Below are positions 8,809 through 17,460 of a stretch of 64,000 bases of DNA, piece after piece; the stretch's first letter is position 1; every line of letters begins with the position of its first letter. The notes under the pieces were generated by a model, which saw only the letters and a program-made list of their open reading frames with translations, did no database searches and was not told the origin of the DNA. Both the position numbers and the translations under genes were made by a program. Source of the DNA: Bradyrhizobium sp. CSA207 (lineage in GTDB: Bacteria > Pseudomonadota > Alphaproteobacteria > Rhizobiales > Xanthobacteraceae); contig NZ_JAACFT010000028.1 of NCBI RefSeq assembly GCF_029051685.1, forward strand, positions 48,865 to 112,864, read 5' to 3'.

Positions 8809-9642
8809 TCAATGAGCTGCTGTTATAATCTGAAAGCATCCGATCGCAACTTCCATCGCGATCAGCAGGACTATAACCCACTCAAGACGCAGCGAGCGCC
8901 GTGTGTCCATGATGTCCGTCAGCGCGTTGGCCGTTCCGGAGATGGCCGACAGCTTGCGCTCGAGCATCTCAAGACGCTCCTTTAGTTCGTAATCGTCTTT
9001 CAGACGCGAATAGAGCCGCTCGAGCTCCGGCTTGTCCCAGAGTGCGTCGGGCTTTTCGGCAATGGCGACGCGGCCCGCTACGCGCTGCTGGACCAGGAGC
9101 GCATTGCCGATCAATTGGAGAATGCTCTTGCGGCCCCGCGGCGTCCGGCCGCGCTCGGCGAGTTCGCGTGCAAACGGTTCGATTACGTCGAACACCGCGG
9201 CGACACGGCGCTCGTCTCGCTCCAGCGCCGTGCTCTTGGCGAGCGTATCGGCGATCAGCAGCAGCCGGTCGTTGGTAAACTTGCTGAGACAAATCCGCCC
9301 GCCCGGCAGAATGATGTCGGCACCCTGGTCGTTGCAGAGCTGCGCTTGCGCGCTCTCCTCCTCGTAGGAGTTGAATTCACCGATGACCCGAGATTTCAAG
9401 GTTTCGATCAGAGCGGTTTCCTCCGAGGGCGACAACCCGATGAGCACCACAACGCCATAGCGGAAGATCACGACAAGGCCCTCATGAATGCGGAAAGCGA
9501 CCGGCGTCGAGGACACCAGCGTTCCGATTTCGAGAGCCGGCGGGTTGATACGATCGCCTAGCATGACTGCGCGAATGCGCAGCATCGAGCCGGCCGCCGT
9601 CTTTCCGGACACGGCAGGCTTACCGGGCGTAAGTTGATCCAT
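8809..9642 (-). CDS. RMD1/DUF155 (YagE-like) family membrane protein
   Basis: A 277-aa protein beginning MDQLTPGK at 9642. The central region (FRYGVVVLIGLSPSEETALIETL, then LCLSKFTND...LLLIADTLAKSTALERDE in part) and the coiled C-terminal part (LERLYSRLKDDYELKERLEMLERKL in pieces) followed by one hydrophobic segment (LEWVIVLLIAMEVAIGCFQII) match the DUF155/RMD1 family, which is tail-anchored and of uncertain function in bacteria. The frame extends upstream to 9876, but the extra 78 residues look non-native. A possible sigma-54 promoter with a NifA site lies upstream on the minus strand (9961-10053), which would make it a nodule-expressed gene; this is an inference. Confidence 0.75.
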   Translation of the reverse strand: MDQLTPGKPAVSGKTAAGSMLRIRAVMLGDRINPPALEIGTLVSSTPVAFRIHEGLVVIFRYGVVVLIGLSPSEETALIETLKSRVIGEFNSYEEESAQAQLCNDQGADIILPGGRICLSKFTNDRLLLIADTLAKSTALERDERRVAAVFDVIEPFARELAERGRTPRGRKSILQLIGNALLVQQRVAGRVAIAEKPDALWDKPELERLYSRLKDDYELKERLEMLERKLSAISGTANALTDIMDTRRSLRLEWVIVLLIAMEVAIGCFQIITAAH

Positions 9643-9960
9643 GTTCACTTTAGCATCCGGTTTGGCGCCACTCAGACGCGAGAGGCGTTCTCGCGGGACC
9701 ATCAAACACGTCCAGAACTTCGTCGCAGACGGTTCAGCGGAATTTGCCCGGCACGTCGCTGAGAGATGATGCTGTAATCCGGCAAATGCCGGCTCCACAG
9801 TTCGGATGGGTCGTCGCCATTTCCATGCTCGTGCGTGCTTGGCCGCAAGGTCAATTGAACAACCCCGCAAGCTCATGAAGAGAACGAGAGGTTTTCCAAT
9901 TCGACGATCCCGTCGCCAAACATTTGGCTGCGCGGCATGCGCCGTCCTCGAACAAGGTCG

Positions 9961-9976
9961 AGCAAGATTGATGCCG
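9961..9976 (-). promoter_or_regulatory. Possible sigma-54 promoter for the RMD1-family gene
   Basis: On the minus strand the site reads CGGCATC, four bases, TTGCT, with exact GG-N10-GC spacing and three mismatches to the -24 box consensus. A TGT-N10-ACA lies 63 bases upstream. The coding start is about 300 bases downstream, which is long, so the assignment is tentative. Confidence 0.4.
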
Positions 9977-10037
9977 AACCGGTGTCTTTCGCGCCAGCGG
10001 CCTCAGGATTTCCGATTGAATGGGGGGCGAGAATGAT

Positions 10038-10053
10038 TGTTCGAAACGGCACA
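10038..10053. promoter_or_regulatory. NifA-type activator site (left of a divergent pair)
   Basis: Perfect TGT-N10-ACA (10038-10040, 10051-10053). It is well placed for the minus-strand sigma-54 candidate at 9961 and could also act as a second site for the cbiM promoter at 10185. Confidence 0.5.
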
Positions 10054-10102
10054 GGTTGAGCAAAGACGGCGGCGCCATGTGTGTTCGATTTCATCCCGAG
10101 CA

Positions 10103-10118
10103 TGTCAGCTACAGAACA
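10103..10118 (+). promoter_or_regulatory. NifA-type activator site for the cbiM-like gene
   Basis: Perfect TGT-N10-ACA (10103-10105, 10116-10118), 67 bases before the -24 box of the plus-strand sigma-54 site. Confidence 0.65.
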
Positions 10119-10184
10119 CGGCGAATGTTGCGCGCCGCGGAATTTTTCAAAGCGCAATCAGAGCCTTAATCGCGGTAGCGGCGC

Positions 10185-10200
10185 TGGCATAGCTGTTGCT
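10185..10200 (+). promoter_or_regulatory. Sigma-54 promoter of the cbiM-like gene
   Basis: TGGCATA, four bases, TTGCT: GG-N10-GC spacing is exact, with two mismatches in the less conserved part of the -24 box. Predicted start near 10211, about 175 bases before the ATG at 10387. Confidence 0.6.
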
Positions 10201-10386
10201 ATCGAAATGTCGCAAAGGCCGAGCGGAGGTGCTGAGTACACACCCAGCCCGAATGGCGAAAACAGGACGGTGATCGGTGGACCGACGGTGGTGAAGGTGA
10301 AGGGCCGTTTCCAACTGTTAGCCACAAGACGGCCCGGCATTCTTGAGCTAAGACCCCGAGTAGAACGACAGGCAGGACTTGCGGCC

Positions 10387-11130
10387 ATGCATATTGAACC
10401 GGGAACAGTAGCAGGCGCCAAGCTCGTATTGAGCTACGCGACAGGCCTTGCGGCGGGCTGCGTCGCCGCCAACCTTGTGGTCGAGACCATGCGCGAGCGG
10501 GGCGTCCTGTCATTCGCCATGCAAGCCATCGCCGCGACTGCGCTTGTGTTCACGTTCCTCGAGATCCTGCCGCACTTTGCGGTCGGGGTCTCCGAGGTGC
10601 GCTTCGTCCCCGGCTCCACGCTGTTCCTGTTGTTCGGGCCGGGGCCAGCTGCCTTTGCTCTTGCGGTCGGCCTCTTGCTGCCAAGCATCCTCTTTGTTTC
10701 GGCCGACCTGCCGCAATATGGTATGAATGTCACGACGCTTCTGGTGCCGCTGTTTGCGATCCAGGCGCTCGCCAAGCGGCTCATTCCATCCAACACCGCC
10801 TATCGCAATCTGCAGTACAGCAAGGCGCTTGCCCTCTCGACTGCGTATCAGTCTGGTATCGTTGCCTGCGTCGCGTTTTGGGCGCTCTATGGTGCGGGCT
10901 TCGGCGCCGCCAACCTCTATCACATCGGATGGTTCGCCGTTTCCTACGCACTTGTGGCCCTGGTCCAACTGGAGGGTGATCTGGCTGTGCTGGCGCTCGC
11001 GAAACAAATTGGGCGGCGTGATTGCGGGCGGAGTTGTCGCCAACCGCATGTAGAAGGCATGTTGCCGTTGATAACAACGATGGCCGTCGGGCCTCCCGTT
11101 TTGCTCAAGCGATGCATACGCTTTCCCTGA
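10387..11130 (+). CDS. CbiM/NikM-like cobalt/nickel ECF transporter permease
   Basis: A 247-aa integral membrane protein with several hydrophobic helices (for example LSYATGLAAGCVAANLVV, FAMQAIAATALVFTFLEIL, TLFLLFGPGPAAFALAVGLL). It resembles the substrate-specific CbiM component of energy-coupling-factor metal uptake systems. ATG 10387 is chosen over the frame's earlier start (10081) because CbiM/NikM proteins begin Met-His and use that His in metal binding; here the protein begins MHIEPG. It sits 175 bases after a NifA/sigma-54 promoter, so it may supply cobalt or nickel (B12 enzymes, hydrogenase or urease) during symbiosis. No ATPase or CbiQ partner is adjacent. The last ~25 residues look irregular, so a frameshift near the end is possible. 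Confidence 0.7.
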   Translation: MHIEPGTVAGAKLVLSYATGLAAGCVAANLVVETMRERGVLSFAMQAIAATALVFTFLEILPHFAVGVSEVRFVPGSTLFLLFGPGPAAFALAVGLLLPSILFVSADLPQYGMNVTTLLVPLFAIQALAKRLIPSNTAYRNLQYSKALALSTAYQSGIVACVAFWALYGAGFGAANLYHIGWFAVSYALVALVQLEGDLAVLALAKQIGRRDCGRSCRQPHVEGMLPLITTMAVGPPVLLKRCIRFP

Positions 11131-11587
11131 TAGCAACCGGCTGCAGCGATCCCGGGCGGCGCGCGCGCGCTGCTATCGGTGGCAGCAAGGCGACCGAGCT
11201 TATGCTTCTTCCGCACAAGGCGACCAGGAAATCATATCTCGCCGACTTGCGGCCGGCCGTCTGCTCCGGCTTGCTCGCTAAACAGTGGACGCGCACTACG
11301 GAGTTCGACCTGCTGGTGCGCGATGCAGCCGAGGCGGACTGCCGCAATGATGTGGCGCAATGGCCGGATGCGGTCAGCGCAGCAGCCTGGTCGCAGAGCA
11401 TCGCGGGCGAGGTGGGACGCGAGCGGCGTCTTGCGCTGCTGATCCAGGGGGATTCATCCGTCGAACGAGCTTACCATTGGAACATTAGAACCCTCCTAAG
11501 CACAGCTGCGATGGAGCGCTGTTCGGCGGTTTCCCATGCTCTGCTGCACTTGGCCGGAATGTTCGCAGTTCGACAAAGAAGATCGCC
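11131..11587. other. No supported gene
   Basis: About 460 bases. A plus-strand open frame (11022-11600) crosses it but overlaps the permease gene out of frame and shows no domain. Nothing else recognised. Confidence 0.35.
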
Positions 11588-12109
11588 ATGCCTGGATTGA
11601 TCGTGATGTTGACCATGCTCGCACTGTGCAGCATCGTGCTGGCCGGCGAGTTGACAGGGCGAGCACAGGTCATCAACACCGACACCCTTGAAGTTCACGG
11701 GACTCGCGTTCGGCTCTGGGGCATCGAGGCGCCGGACAACAGTCAAATGTGCCGAGATATCAAGAGCAATCTATATCGATGTGGCCTCAATGCCGCGAGC
11801 GATCTTGAAGGCTTCATTGCAGAGCGCGAGGTCAGGTGCCTGTCAGTGCTGCAGGATGAGTGTGGACGGACGGTGGCGACCTGTTCAGCCGATGGCATAG
11901 ATCTCGGAGAGTGGTTGGTGCGCAACGGTCTCGCGCTCGATTGGACGCAATCTTCCACGGGACCATACCACGCGGCGCAACGCGCGGCCGATCGTGCCGG
12001 ACTGGGCTTATGGGCGGGCAGCTTTGCCGTACCTTGGTTGTATCGAGCGTGCATTCGGCTAGGCGGTCAACCAGCAAGCTGTTCGGACGACGCGAATGCA
12101 CATCCTTGA
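11588..12109 (+). CDS. Secreted thermonuclease-like (SNase fold) protein
   Basis: A 173-aa protein with an N-terminal signal peptide (MPGLIVMLTMLALCSIVLAG, cleavage likely after ALAG-like VLAG) followed by a staphylococcal-nuclease-like OB-fold domain. Recognisable family elements are the strand ending GRAQVINTDTLEVHGTRVRLWGIEAPD, with the Asp and the RLWGIEAPD turn, and later LGEWLVRNGLALDW. Such proteins are Ca2+-dependent nucleases when the catalytic Arg/Glu/Arg set is present; I can see the conserved RLWGIEAPD arginine but did not confirm all three residues. Probably periplasmic. It stands alone with about 450 bases of empty DNA upstream. Confidence 0.8.
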   Translation: MPGLIVMLTMLALCSIVLAGELTGRAQVINTDTLEVHGTRVRLWGIEAPDNSQMCRDIKSNLYRCGLNAASDLEGFIAEREVRCLSVLQDECGRTVATCSADGIDLGEWLVRNGLALDWTQSSTGPYHAAQRAADRAGLGLWAGSFAVPWLYRACIRLGGQPASCSDDANAHP

Positions 12110-13659
12110 CGGGTGTTGCCCACAGCAGAACATGCGGTAATCGGCTCCGCGTGAGGTGACAGTCACGGGCGAGCTGGCGTCGATCGGAGTGAGGCAAGCT
12201 TACCACTGCCGCGGATCTTGAACTCTCGTAAGCGCGAACGTCGCAAGAACAGAGAATCGCGAGCTCCGCAGAGCCCGATCATTCTTGGCGCGGTTTTTTG
12301 GAAACCATGGACTCGCGGTCCTGCCAAGGCGCCGCCTGTTGAGTTCGAGAGAGGCCGCATTCGCCTCAGAAGAATGACGGGCTCTGCGAGGCCTAAGCAA
12401 GACGAGGGCGTGGCACTGAACAACAATCAGATTCCGCCGGGTAGAGGTTGAGCGAAAAGAAAGAAGGCCAGTGACGTTCAAGGCACCGCAGGGCAAGGTA
12501 GGCAACACCAATGCGGGTTGGGATGCAGCTCACCTCCACTCCATGCGACGCTAGCTTTCAGGTTTTGACATGCCAGAGCTCGCAGCTTGATTCCCAGATG
12601 CCGTCCTGCCAAAACTCATATACTCGCACTCAAATCCGACGGACCAAGCAGGTGTGAGCGCTTGCTCAACGACGGCTGCGAGGCTCCCATCGAAACGACG
12701 GTAGTCGAATTGCGGCCTTTGCCGCGGGAAGGCCGCATAAGCTCCTTCCCGGACTTCGCTGCTATTGGCGATATCGGCCGCGATTGCCTTTCAAGCCACG
12801 GCTGCTCCGACATAGGCCAGCGTTTGGCCGGGCGGGTAAGAAGCCTAACACCACACGTGCGGTTTCGGTGACCAAGACGTGTGGACCTGCCTTGCAGGCG
12901 CCGATCACAACAATGCCACAGAAGGCAATGCAGCTGTTCGTGCGGTTGCTCGCTGACCACTGGCTCGAGATCCGCCGAATAAGCAACACCGCACACGCGA
13001 TGAGCGCAACTGCTGCGGCGGACCGAACAAGCGAACAAGAACGTCAATCGCATATTACCTCCCGAACACCACGTGCGCGGCTTCCACAATGAATCGTGAT
13101 CTGCTGAAGTCGCAGCGTCGCTCCCACGCTCTCGTGGTGTGCGGACTCTGTGCCGACGAGCGCGACGCAAGCTCCCGGCGTGTTTCGATGGCCGGTGTCC
13201 TCTATGCGACAAGAGCGGTGATCGTTCAAACAAGCCGCGGGTCTGAGGTCGAACACGAATGTCATGATGCGCCGACACGGCTGGTTGATCACTTCTGTGA
13301 ACTCCTGCGAAAGAGATTTGGTGCTCCAGCTTCTTTACAACCACACAAACAAGTTCGCACCGGGAACTCGAGGCGCGGAGCTGAGTCAGAGACCGCAAGA
13401 TCACCTGACTGATCCGAGTCCAAAGAGTTGAACTGGTCGGCAGTCCCTGATCGTGCCGACGCGGGATAGCCGGAAGCAGTGCGGCGCAAACGAACACGAT
13501 CTGCCGATCATATCGCTCTGTTATGCATCTTCTCCCCTGCTGCTCCGGAGATCAGGCATCGTATGACTCCGGCAAGCGACCTTCCTTGCCCGCTGCCCAG
13601 AGCACCAGCGGCATAGCTGACGTCCATTACTGTTCTATTCGCATTGGCGAACTCGGCAG
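12110..13659. other. Gene-poor region, 1.5 kb
   Basis: Several short overlapping open frames on both strands, none with a recognisable domain, ribosome site or length that would support a gene. It is likely decayed island DNA. Confidence 0.4.
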
Positions 13660-13980
13660 AGAATTGCTCGCGTCGTTCTGGGTGGTGCTATCGTGCCAGA
13701 CACGATCGCCGTGGGAACGCCGATGGGCGGCGGGCGTATCGCCCGCAGCATGGGCTTTCGCATTGCGACACTGAGGGTCGCGGCCAACAGCTCACGGCCT
13801 AGAGGGCCTGCATTGGAGGCGACTTTCCTCGGCCACACTATCACGATTGTCGACGCCGCGCCCGTCGGCGGCGCGCTGGAACGCGGCCAGCTCAATTGTC
13901 TATGGCTGGACAATCACGGCGCCGGTCTCGGCGATCGTTGCGGCGCTGACCTGGTGGGGGTCAACGCCTTGGATGTTTTC
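13660..13980 (+). pseudogene. Remnant of a PiT-type phosphate transporter
   Basis: Broken pieces in different frames resemble the C-terminal half of PiT (inorganic phosphate) permeases: FWVVLSCQ, then GTPMGGGRIARSMGFRIATL (compare the family's GT..GG.RI..TMG.RIT.L), then RWNAASSIVYGWTITAPVSA and IVAALTWWG, close to the last helix of PiT proteins. At least two frame changes are needed. Only about 100 codons survive, and the 5' part is absent. It ends next to the convergent sugE gene. Confidence 0.45.
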
Positions 13981-13981
13981 G

Positions 13982-14296
13982 TCAGGACACGAGCTTCAGC
14001 CCGACAATGCCGGCGAGGATCAGTCCGATACTGGCAAAGCGAAACGCTGCGGCCGGCTCTCCGAACAGGATGATGCCGAGTGCTGCGGTGCCGACCGCAC
14101 CGATGCCGGTCCAGACCGCATAGGCAGTTCCAATGGGCAGCGTCTTCAGAGCAAGGCCGAGCAGGATCACGCTGCCGGCCATGGCCGCGAGCGTGAGCAC
14201 GGACGGAACGAGCTTGGTAAAGCCCTCGGTGTATTTGAGGCCGATTGCCCAGGCGACTTCCAGGAGGCCGGCGACCAACAAAATGCTCCAGGCCAT
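13982..14296 (-). CDS. sugE: SugE/Gdx guanidinium exporter (SMR family)
   Basis: A 104-aa small multidrug resistance protein with four membrane helices. The N-terminus MAWSILLVAGLLEVAWAIGL contains the essential helix-1 glutamate (Glu13), and the GTAYAVWTGIGAVGTA segment is the signature of the SugE/Gdx branch, whose members exchange guanidinium for protons rather than exporting bulky drugs. Start ATG at 14296 is preceded on the minus strand by GGAGG. A mini-ykkC (guanidine-II) riboswitch at 14315-14366 lies directly upstream, which strongly supports guanidinium as the substrate. Confidence 0.92.
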   Translation of the reverse strand: MAWSILLVAGLLEVAWAIGLKYTEGFTKLVPSVLTLAAMAGSVILLGLALKTLPIGTAYAVWTGIGAVGTAALGIILFGEPAAAFRFASIGLILAGIVGLKLVS

Positions 14297-14314
14297 GGCG
14301 ACCCTCCGTTCATG

Positions 14315-14366
14315 GCAGGGTCGTCCCCGCGGCTGATGTGATGATGAGCTGCAAGGCCGTCCTCGC
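14315..14366 (-). promoter_or_regulatory. Guanidine-II (mini-ykkC) riboswitch
   Basis: On the minus strand two hairpins stand in tandem. P1 is GCGAGG-ACGG-CCTTGC (14366 down to 14351) and P2 is GCGGGG-ACGA-CCCTGC (14330 down to 14315), separated by 20 bases. Each has a 6-bp stem (one G-T pair each) and a loop of the ACGR type, the defining feature of mini-ykkC, which binds guanidinium with one ligand per loop. The sugE ribosome site GGAGG follows within 10 bases, so ligand binding should expose it and turn translation on. Confidence 0.88.
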
Positions 14367-14416
14367 CGGGGCTCGCGATTCGCTTCGATCAGTCAATGGT
14401 CAACTGCTCCCAAACA

Positions 14417-15433
14417 TCAGCATTCCGACATCAGTGGTTCGGCGAATTCACACGATCGACAAAGCAGAAAGCCGTCCGCTCCGTTCATGCGACTGGCAAT
14501 CTTGCAAAAAGTCGCCCCTTCGAAGAGATCCTTGTACCTGTCGCGGAGAAGGTTGCCCAAAACATGTCGTCGCTCAAAATCCATGCAGCAGAAAGTAACA
14601 TCGCCGTTTGGGAGAAGAACATTGCGATATTGCCGTTCGTCAGGACATGTCAGTGCTCCAACGATTGGCTGTCGCGCTTCAACCATCTTAAGCTCGCCGC
14701 TGCCAGCCCTGCTGCGCGGCGGACGCGAGCGGACCAGCGCTTCCTCAGGAATTATGTCGACAAGTTCGGGATGAACGTCACCCATGACTATGAAGAGCAG
14801 TGATGAAATGTCGGCATCGACGAGCTGGCGCATCAAATCGACATAGTTGCGCCTGACGAGACCACTATCCATGTGCGTGCCGTCATCAAAAACGTGCACC
14901 AGGAAAACGCGGAACTGCAACGCACGCAAGCGTCTTAGATCCTGCCCGTTCATTCCTACGAGGGTTGTGAAAATCCGGATTCCATGGCCACACGCGTAGG
15001 CATGCTCAACCATTTCTGTGCAAGCCGGATTGAGGCAAGGCTCCGAGTACCCCGAAAAGCTGATGTCGACAGCTGCGGGTACGCGCGCCAGACATCGCTT
15101 AAAGTCTTGGAGAGAAAGATGCTTCACGTCGGATATCGCGCTTTGCCGTTTGGCAAACTTGTCCTGCGGGCAATAAGAACATCCGACGACACAGCCCGTT
15201 GTCGTAGTTATCTCCAAGACGCTGCCGCCAGTGATTGCAGAGCGCAGCTCCCGTAGAGTCATCGATTTTATATTATCCACTTCCGCGCTCCGCGTTTCGA
15301 AGAAAGAGCTCTTGAGGGGGACCGTCGATTTGCATCCCTCATGCCAGTCCGCTCTTGCATCATTCTCGATCCATCCATCAGCGCGACACGGCACGCTCGC
15401 AAGCGCGGCCGCGACAGATGAAGAAAGCACCAC
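14417..15433 (-). CDS. Radical SAM/SPASM domain protein
   Basis: A radical-SAM enzyme with the CX3CX2C cluster motif in TTTTGCVVGCSYCPQ, followed by a TIM-barrel-like stretch (VDISFSGYSEPCLNP, IRIFTTLVGM). The C-terminal SPASM-type segment LLPNGDVTFCCMDFERRHVLG plus CRSC carries ligands for auxiliary Fe-S clusters. Such enzymes modify peptides or proteins or make cofactors; the substrate here is unknown and no precursor-peptide gene was seen nearby. The frame opens at a GTG at 15433 (338 aa); an ATG at 15262 (281 aa) is an alternative start closer to the conserved part. A weak sigma-54-like site lies at 15530-15544. Confidence 0.8.
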   Translation of the reverse strand: MVLSSSVAAALASVPCRADGWIENDARADWHEGCKSTVPLKSSFFETRSAEVDNIKSMTLRELRSAITGGSVLEITTTTGCVVGCSYCPQDKFAKRQSAISDVKHLSLQDFKRCLARVPAAVDISFSGYSEPCLNPACTEMVEHAYACGHGIRIFTTLVGMNGQDLRRLRALQFRVFLVHVFDDGTHMDSGLVRRNYVDLMRQLVDADISSLLFIVMGDVHPELVDIIPEEALVRSRPPRSRAGSGELKMVEARQPIVGALTCPDERQYRNVLLPNGDVTFCCMDFERRHVLGNLLRDRYKDLFEGATFCKIASRMNGADGFLLCRSCEFAEPLMSEC

Positions 15434-15529
15434 GGCTCTTGCCTTTAGCGCCCAATCCAGCAGAAACGGGCAGCTGCCGAGTGGACATGCATCGATGAGG
15501 TTGGTCTGACGTCTCGTTTATTCCAACAA

Positions 15530-15544
15530 GCATCACTCATGCCA
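15530..15544 (-). promoter_or_regulatory. Weak sigma-54-like site upstream of the radical SAM gene
   Basis: On the minus strand it reads TGGCATG, four bases, ATGCT, with correct GG-N10-GC spacing and two mismatches. No TGT-N10-ACA was found in the next 300 bases, so regulation by NifA is doubtful. Confidence 0.3.
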
Positions 15545-15859
15545 ATCGCGGTACTGTCCATAAGTCGGCACGCCGGCGATAAAATGTTGTCGTAATTGCG
15601 CAGCCGAGGCGCAACTCTACGCAATCGAAAGCGTACAATATGACGCTGCGTACGATTCAAGCTCTCTCGAAAATGAGTTCAATGGCAGCTTTCTTATGAA
15701 ACGTGGCGGCGTTGCCGCCGTCCGAAGCGCCATGTCACCATGATCGACGTGTGTCGGCATCGGTCCCGAAGTTCCGATTGCGAGCGCCGTTGACCGCAGT
15801 CGAGAATGCAAATCTTCATCGCGCCTTCATGCAGCAGATCGTGAATTCAACAGCTGAAA

Positions 15860-16349
15860 ACGCTATTCGGTGACGAACTCCTGAAGGTGGATTCGATTGA
15901 CGAGATCGCCAAAGTCTATGCTCGGGCTATTGTTTCCGTGCTGCCGGAAATGGCTTGTACGCTCGCCGGATGGTCTTTTGGCGGTGTGCTCGTTCACGCC
16001 GTTGCTGGGATACTGATCTCTGCAAACGTGAGGATCGATTAGTGGCAATGATCGATAGTGCCCATCCGTCGGAGCTAGGGACGCTTCCACCTTGCACCAG
16101 GAATCGGCTAAATTCCTTGCATTCCTTGTCGACGAGGGAGGGTTGTTGCCTGAACACGGTGCAACCACGGAAATTCAGCTGGGAGACTTCGCTACGCTCG
16201 CGAGCGCTGCTTTCAGTGCATGGAAGATCGCTGTACCGGCGCTTCAGAAAATCTTCCAAGTGTTCATTCGCCATATTCACGCTGGCAAACTATACGTACC
16301 TAATAGGGGTTTCGGCGCTCTGCGTCCATTACACTCGGGAATCCACTAG
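15860..16349 (+). pseudogene. Remnant of an NRPS/PKS-type thioesterase
   Basis: Pieces in successive frames match an alpha/beta-hydrolase thioesterase of the kind that ends non-ribosomal peptide assembly lines. One frame gives DSIDEIAKVYARAIVSVLPE and then CTLAGWSFGGVLVHAVA, the GxSxG nucleophile elbow. It is interrupted by a stop at about 16040. The next frame gives RLVAMIDSAHPSELG (the strand with the catalytic-Asp-like turn), and a third gives FLVDEGGLLPEHG and VPALQKIFQVFIRHIHAGKL, like the family's lid and C-terminal helices. At least two frameshifts, so non-functional. No intact synthetase is nearby. Confidence 0.55.
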
Positions 16350-17223
16350 CGAACCAAGTTCATGGCGCGCTGCTTTCGAGAGCGTCGTTGAAGGGCCTCC
16401 TTTTCCCGGCAGGGCTATCGCACATGATAGTTCGAGGTCGCCGGATGAGCTCCGCCTGCATGGTTCGAGGCGCGCTCTATGATTCAAAGGCGCCGTCGCC
16501 CACCTCGAGGGCTATGCCGCCGGTGGGTCGCGGGCACTGCGTGCATATAGCCAGGCCAGACGTGAATGGTTCGCATCTCGAATGAAAAATACAACTGGCG
16601 ACTCCAACCGCGACTCGAAATGTCAATCGAGGAGGAGCAACGGCCGCCTCGTCAATGCTCTCCCGAGGGTTCGAGGGCCGTCTAGCATGTCCCTTCTGTT
16701 GCACTTCCAGGACGACGCCCGGATCAACACTTTGCGCTCCGGCCCACGACAGCAGTCCTTCTAACGCATGTGATCAAGAGCGATAGCAATGATCCTGGCG
16801 ACCTCTGATGCGGATCGCCGTTGGACAGGGCCGCTCCCCCGTCTAAAGCACGCCCGGCTGGCGCGGCTTGGACCCGAAGAGAATTCATCGAAACCTCCGA
16901 TTATTAAGCTGGTGCGCACGCTCCAATTCTCTTGTGGTGTCGCCGCCGAGCTGCTCGATGATCCCCTCAGCTAGGTCGTCAGTTTCTCGACCTGCTGGGG
17001 CTCGTGTCCTGACGCGCGAGAAAGCCATGCACGTAAAGAGGCATGGCAGTCCTTTCCTAGTAGCGTTGGTGCGGCTCCCCTCGACGAGCCGTTCCAGCCC
17101 TTCGGAAACGAAGTCGTGTAGGGGTGCTCAGAAAAGTGAGACAACCGCCCTCGATGCGGCATGTGGCTCCGCAGGATTTAGGCCAGCGCGAGGCGGCGAA
17201 TTGTCGTGCGGGTTCGTGTGCAA
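16350..17223. other. No supported gene
   Basis: About 870 bases with only short, unsupported open frames. It ends at the NifA-type site that serves the M16 peptidase pair. Confidence 0.35.
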
Positions 17224-17239
17224 TGTCGTGTTCGCAACA
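17224..17239 (+). promoter_or_regulatory. NifA-type activator site for the M16 peptidase operon
   Basis: Perfect TGT-N10-ACA (17224-17226 and 17237-17239), 117 bases upstream of the -24 box. Confidence 0.65.
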
Positions 17240-17355
17240 TGTTGGCGGACAACAAACAAGTGCGGGTCGGCTTTCGGGAGGAAAGAGACACGCCTTGCGC
17301 GTCGCTTGCGTCCAGTTGGCCGCGCAGCGGCCCGTGCGCAGAAGCGTCAGGCGAT

Positions 17356-17371
17356 TGGCCCGACTATTGCT
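17356..17371 (+). promoter_or_regulatory. Sigma-54 promoter of the M16 peptidase operon
   Basis: TGGCCCG, four bases, TTGCT, with exact GG-N10-GC spacing and a single mismatch (A to C in TGGCAC). Expected start near 17382, 79 bases before the ATG at 17461. It lies inside the upstream extension of the open frame (17206), so translation cannot begin there. Confidence 0.75.
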
Positions 17372-17460
17372 CCGCTGTTTGCCCAACGGCGTGCGGCTCA
17401 CCTGCTTTGTCGGGATGTCCGGCGCAGAACGTGGATCTCTATGTGACCAAAGGCCATGAC

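Noticed and set aside
8017..8985. 322-codon plus-strand open frame
   Set aside because: Low-quality Arg/Ser-rich composition, no domain, and it overlaps the well-supported RMD1-family gene on the other strand.
17314..17329. Another TGG...GGC element (TGGCCGC with CGGC) upstream of the M16 gene
   Set aside because: Spacing fits but the -12 box lacks TTGC; the site at 17356 matches far better.
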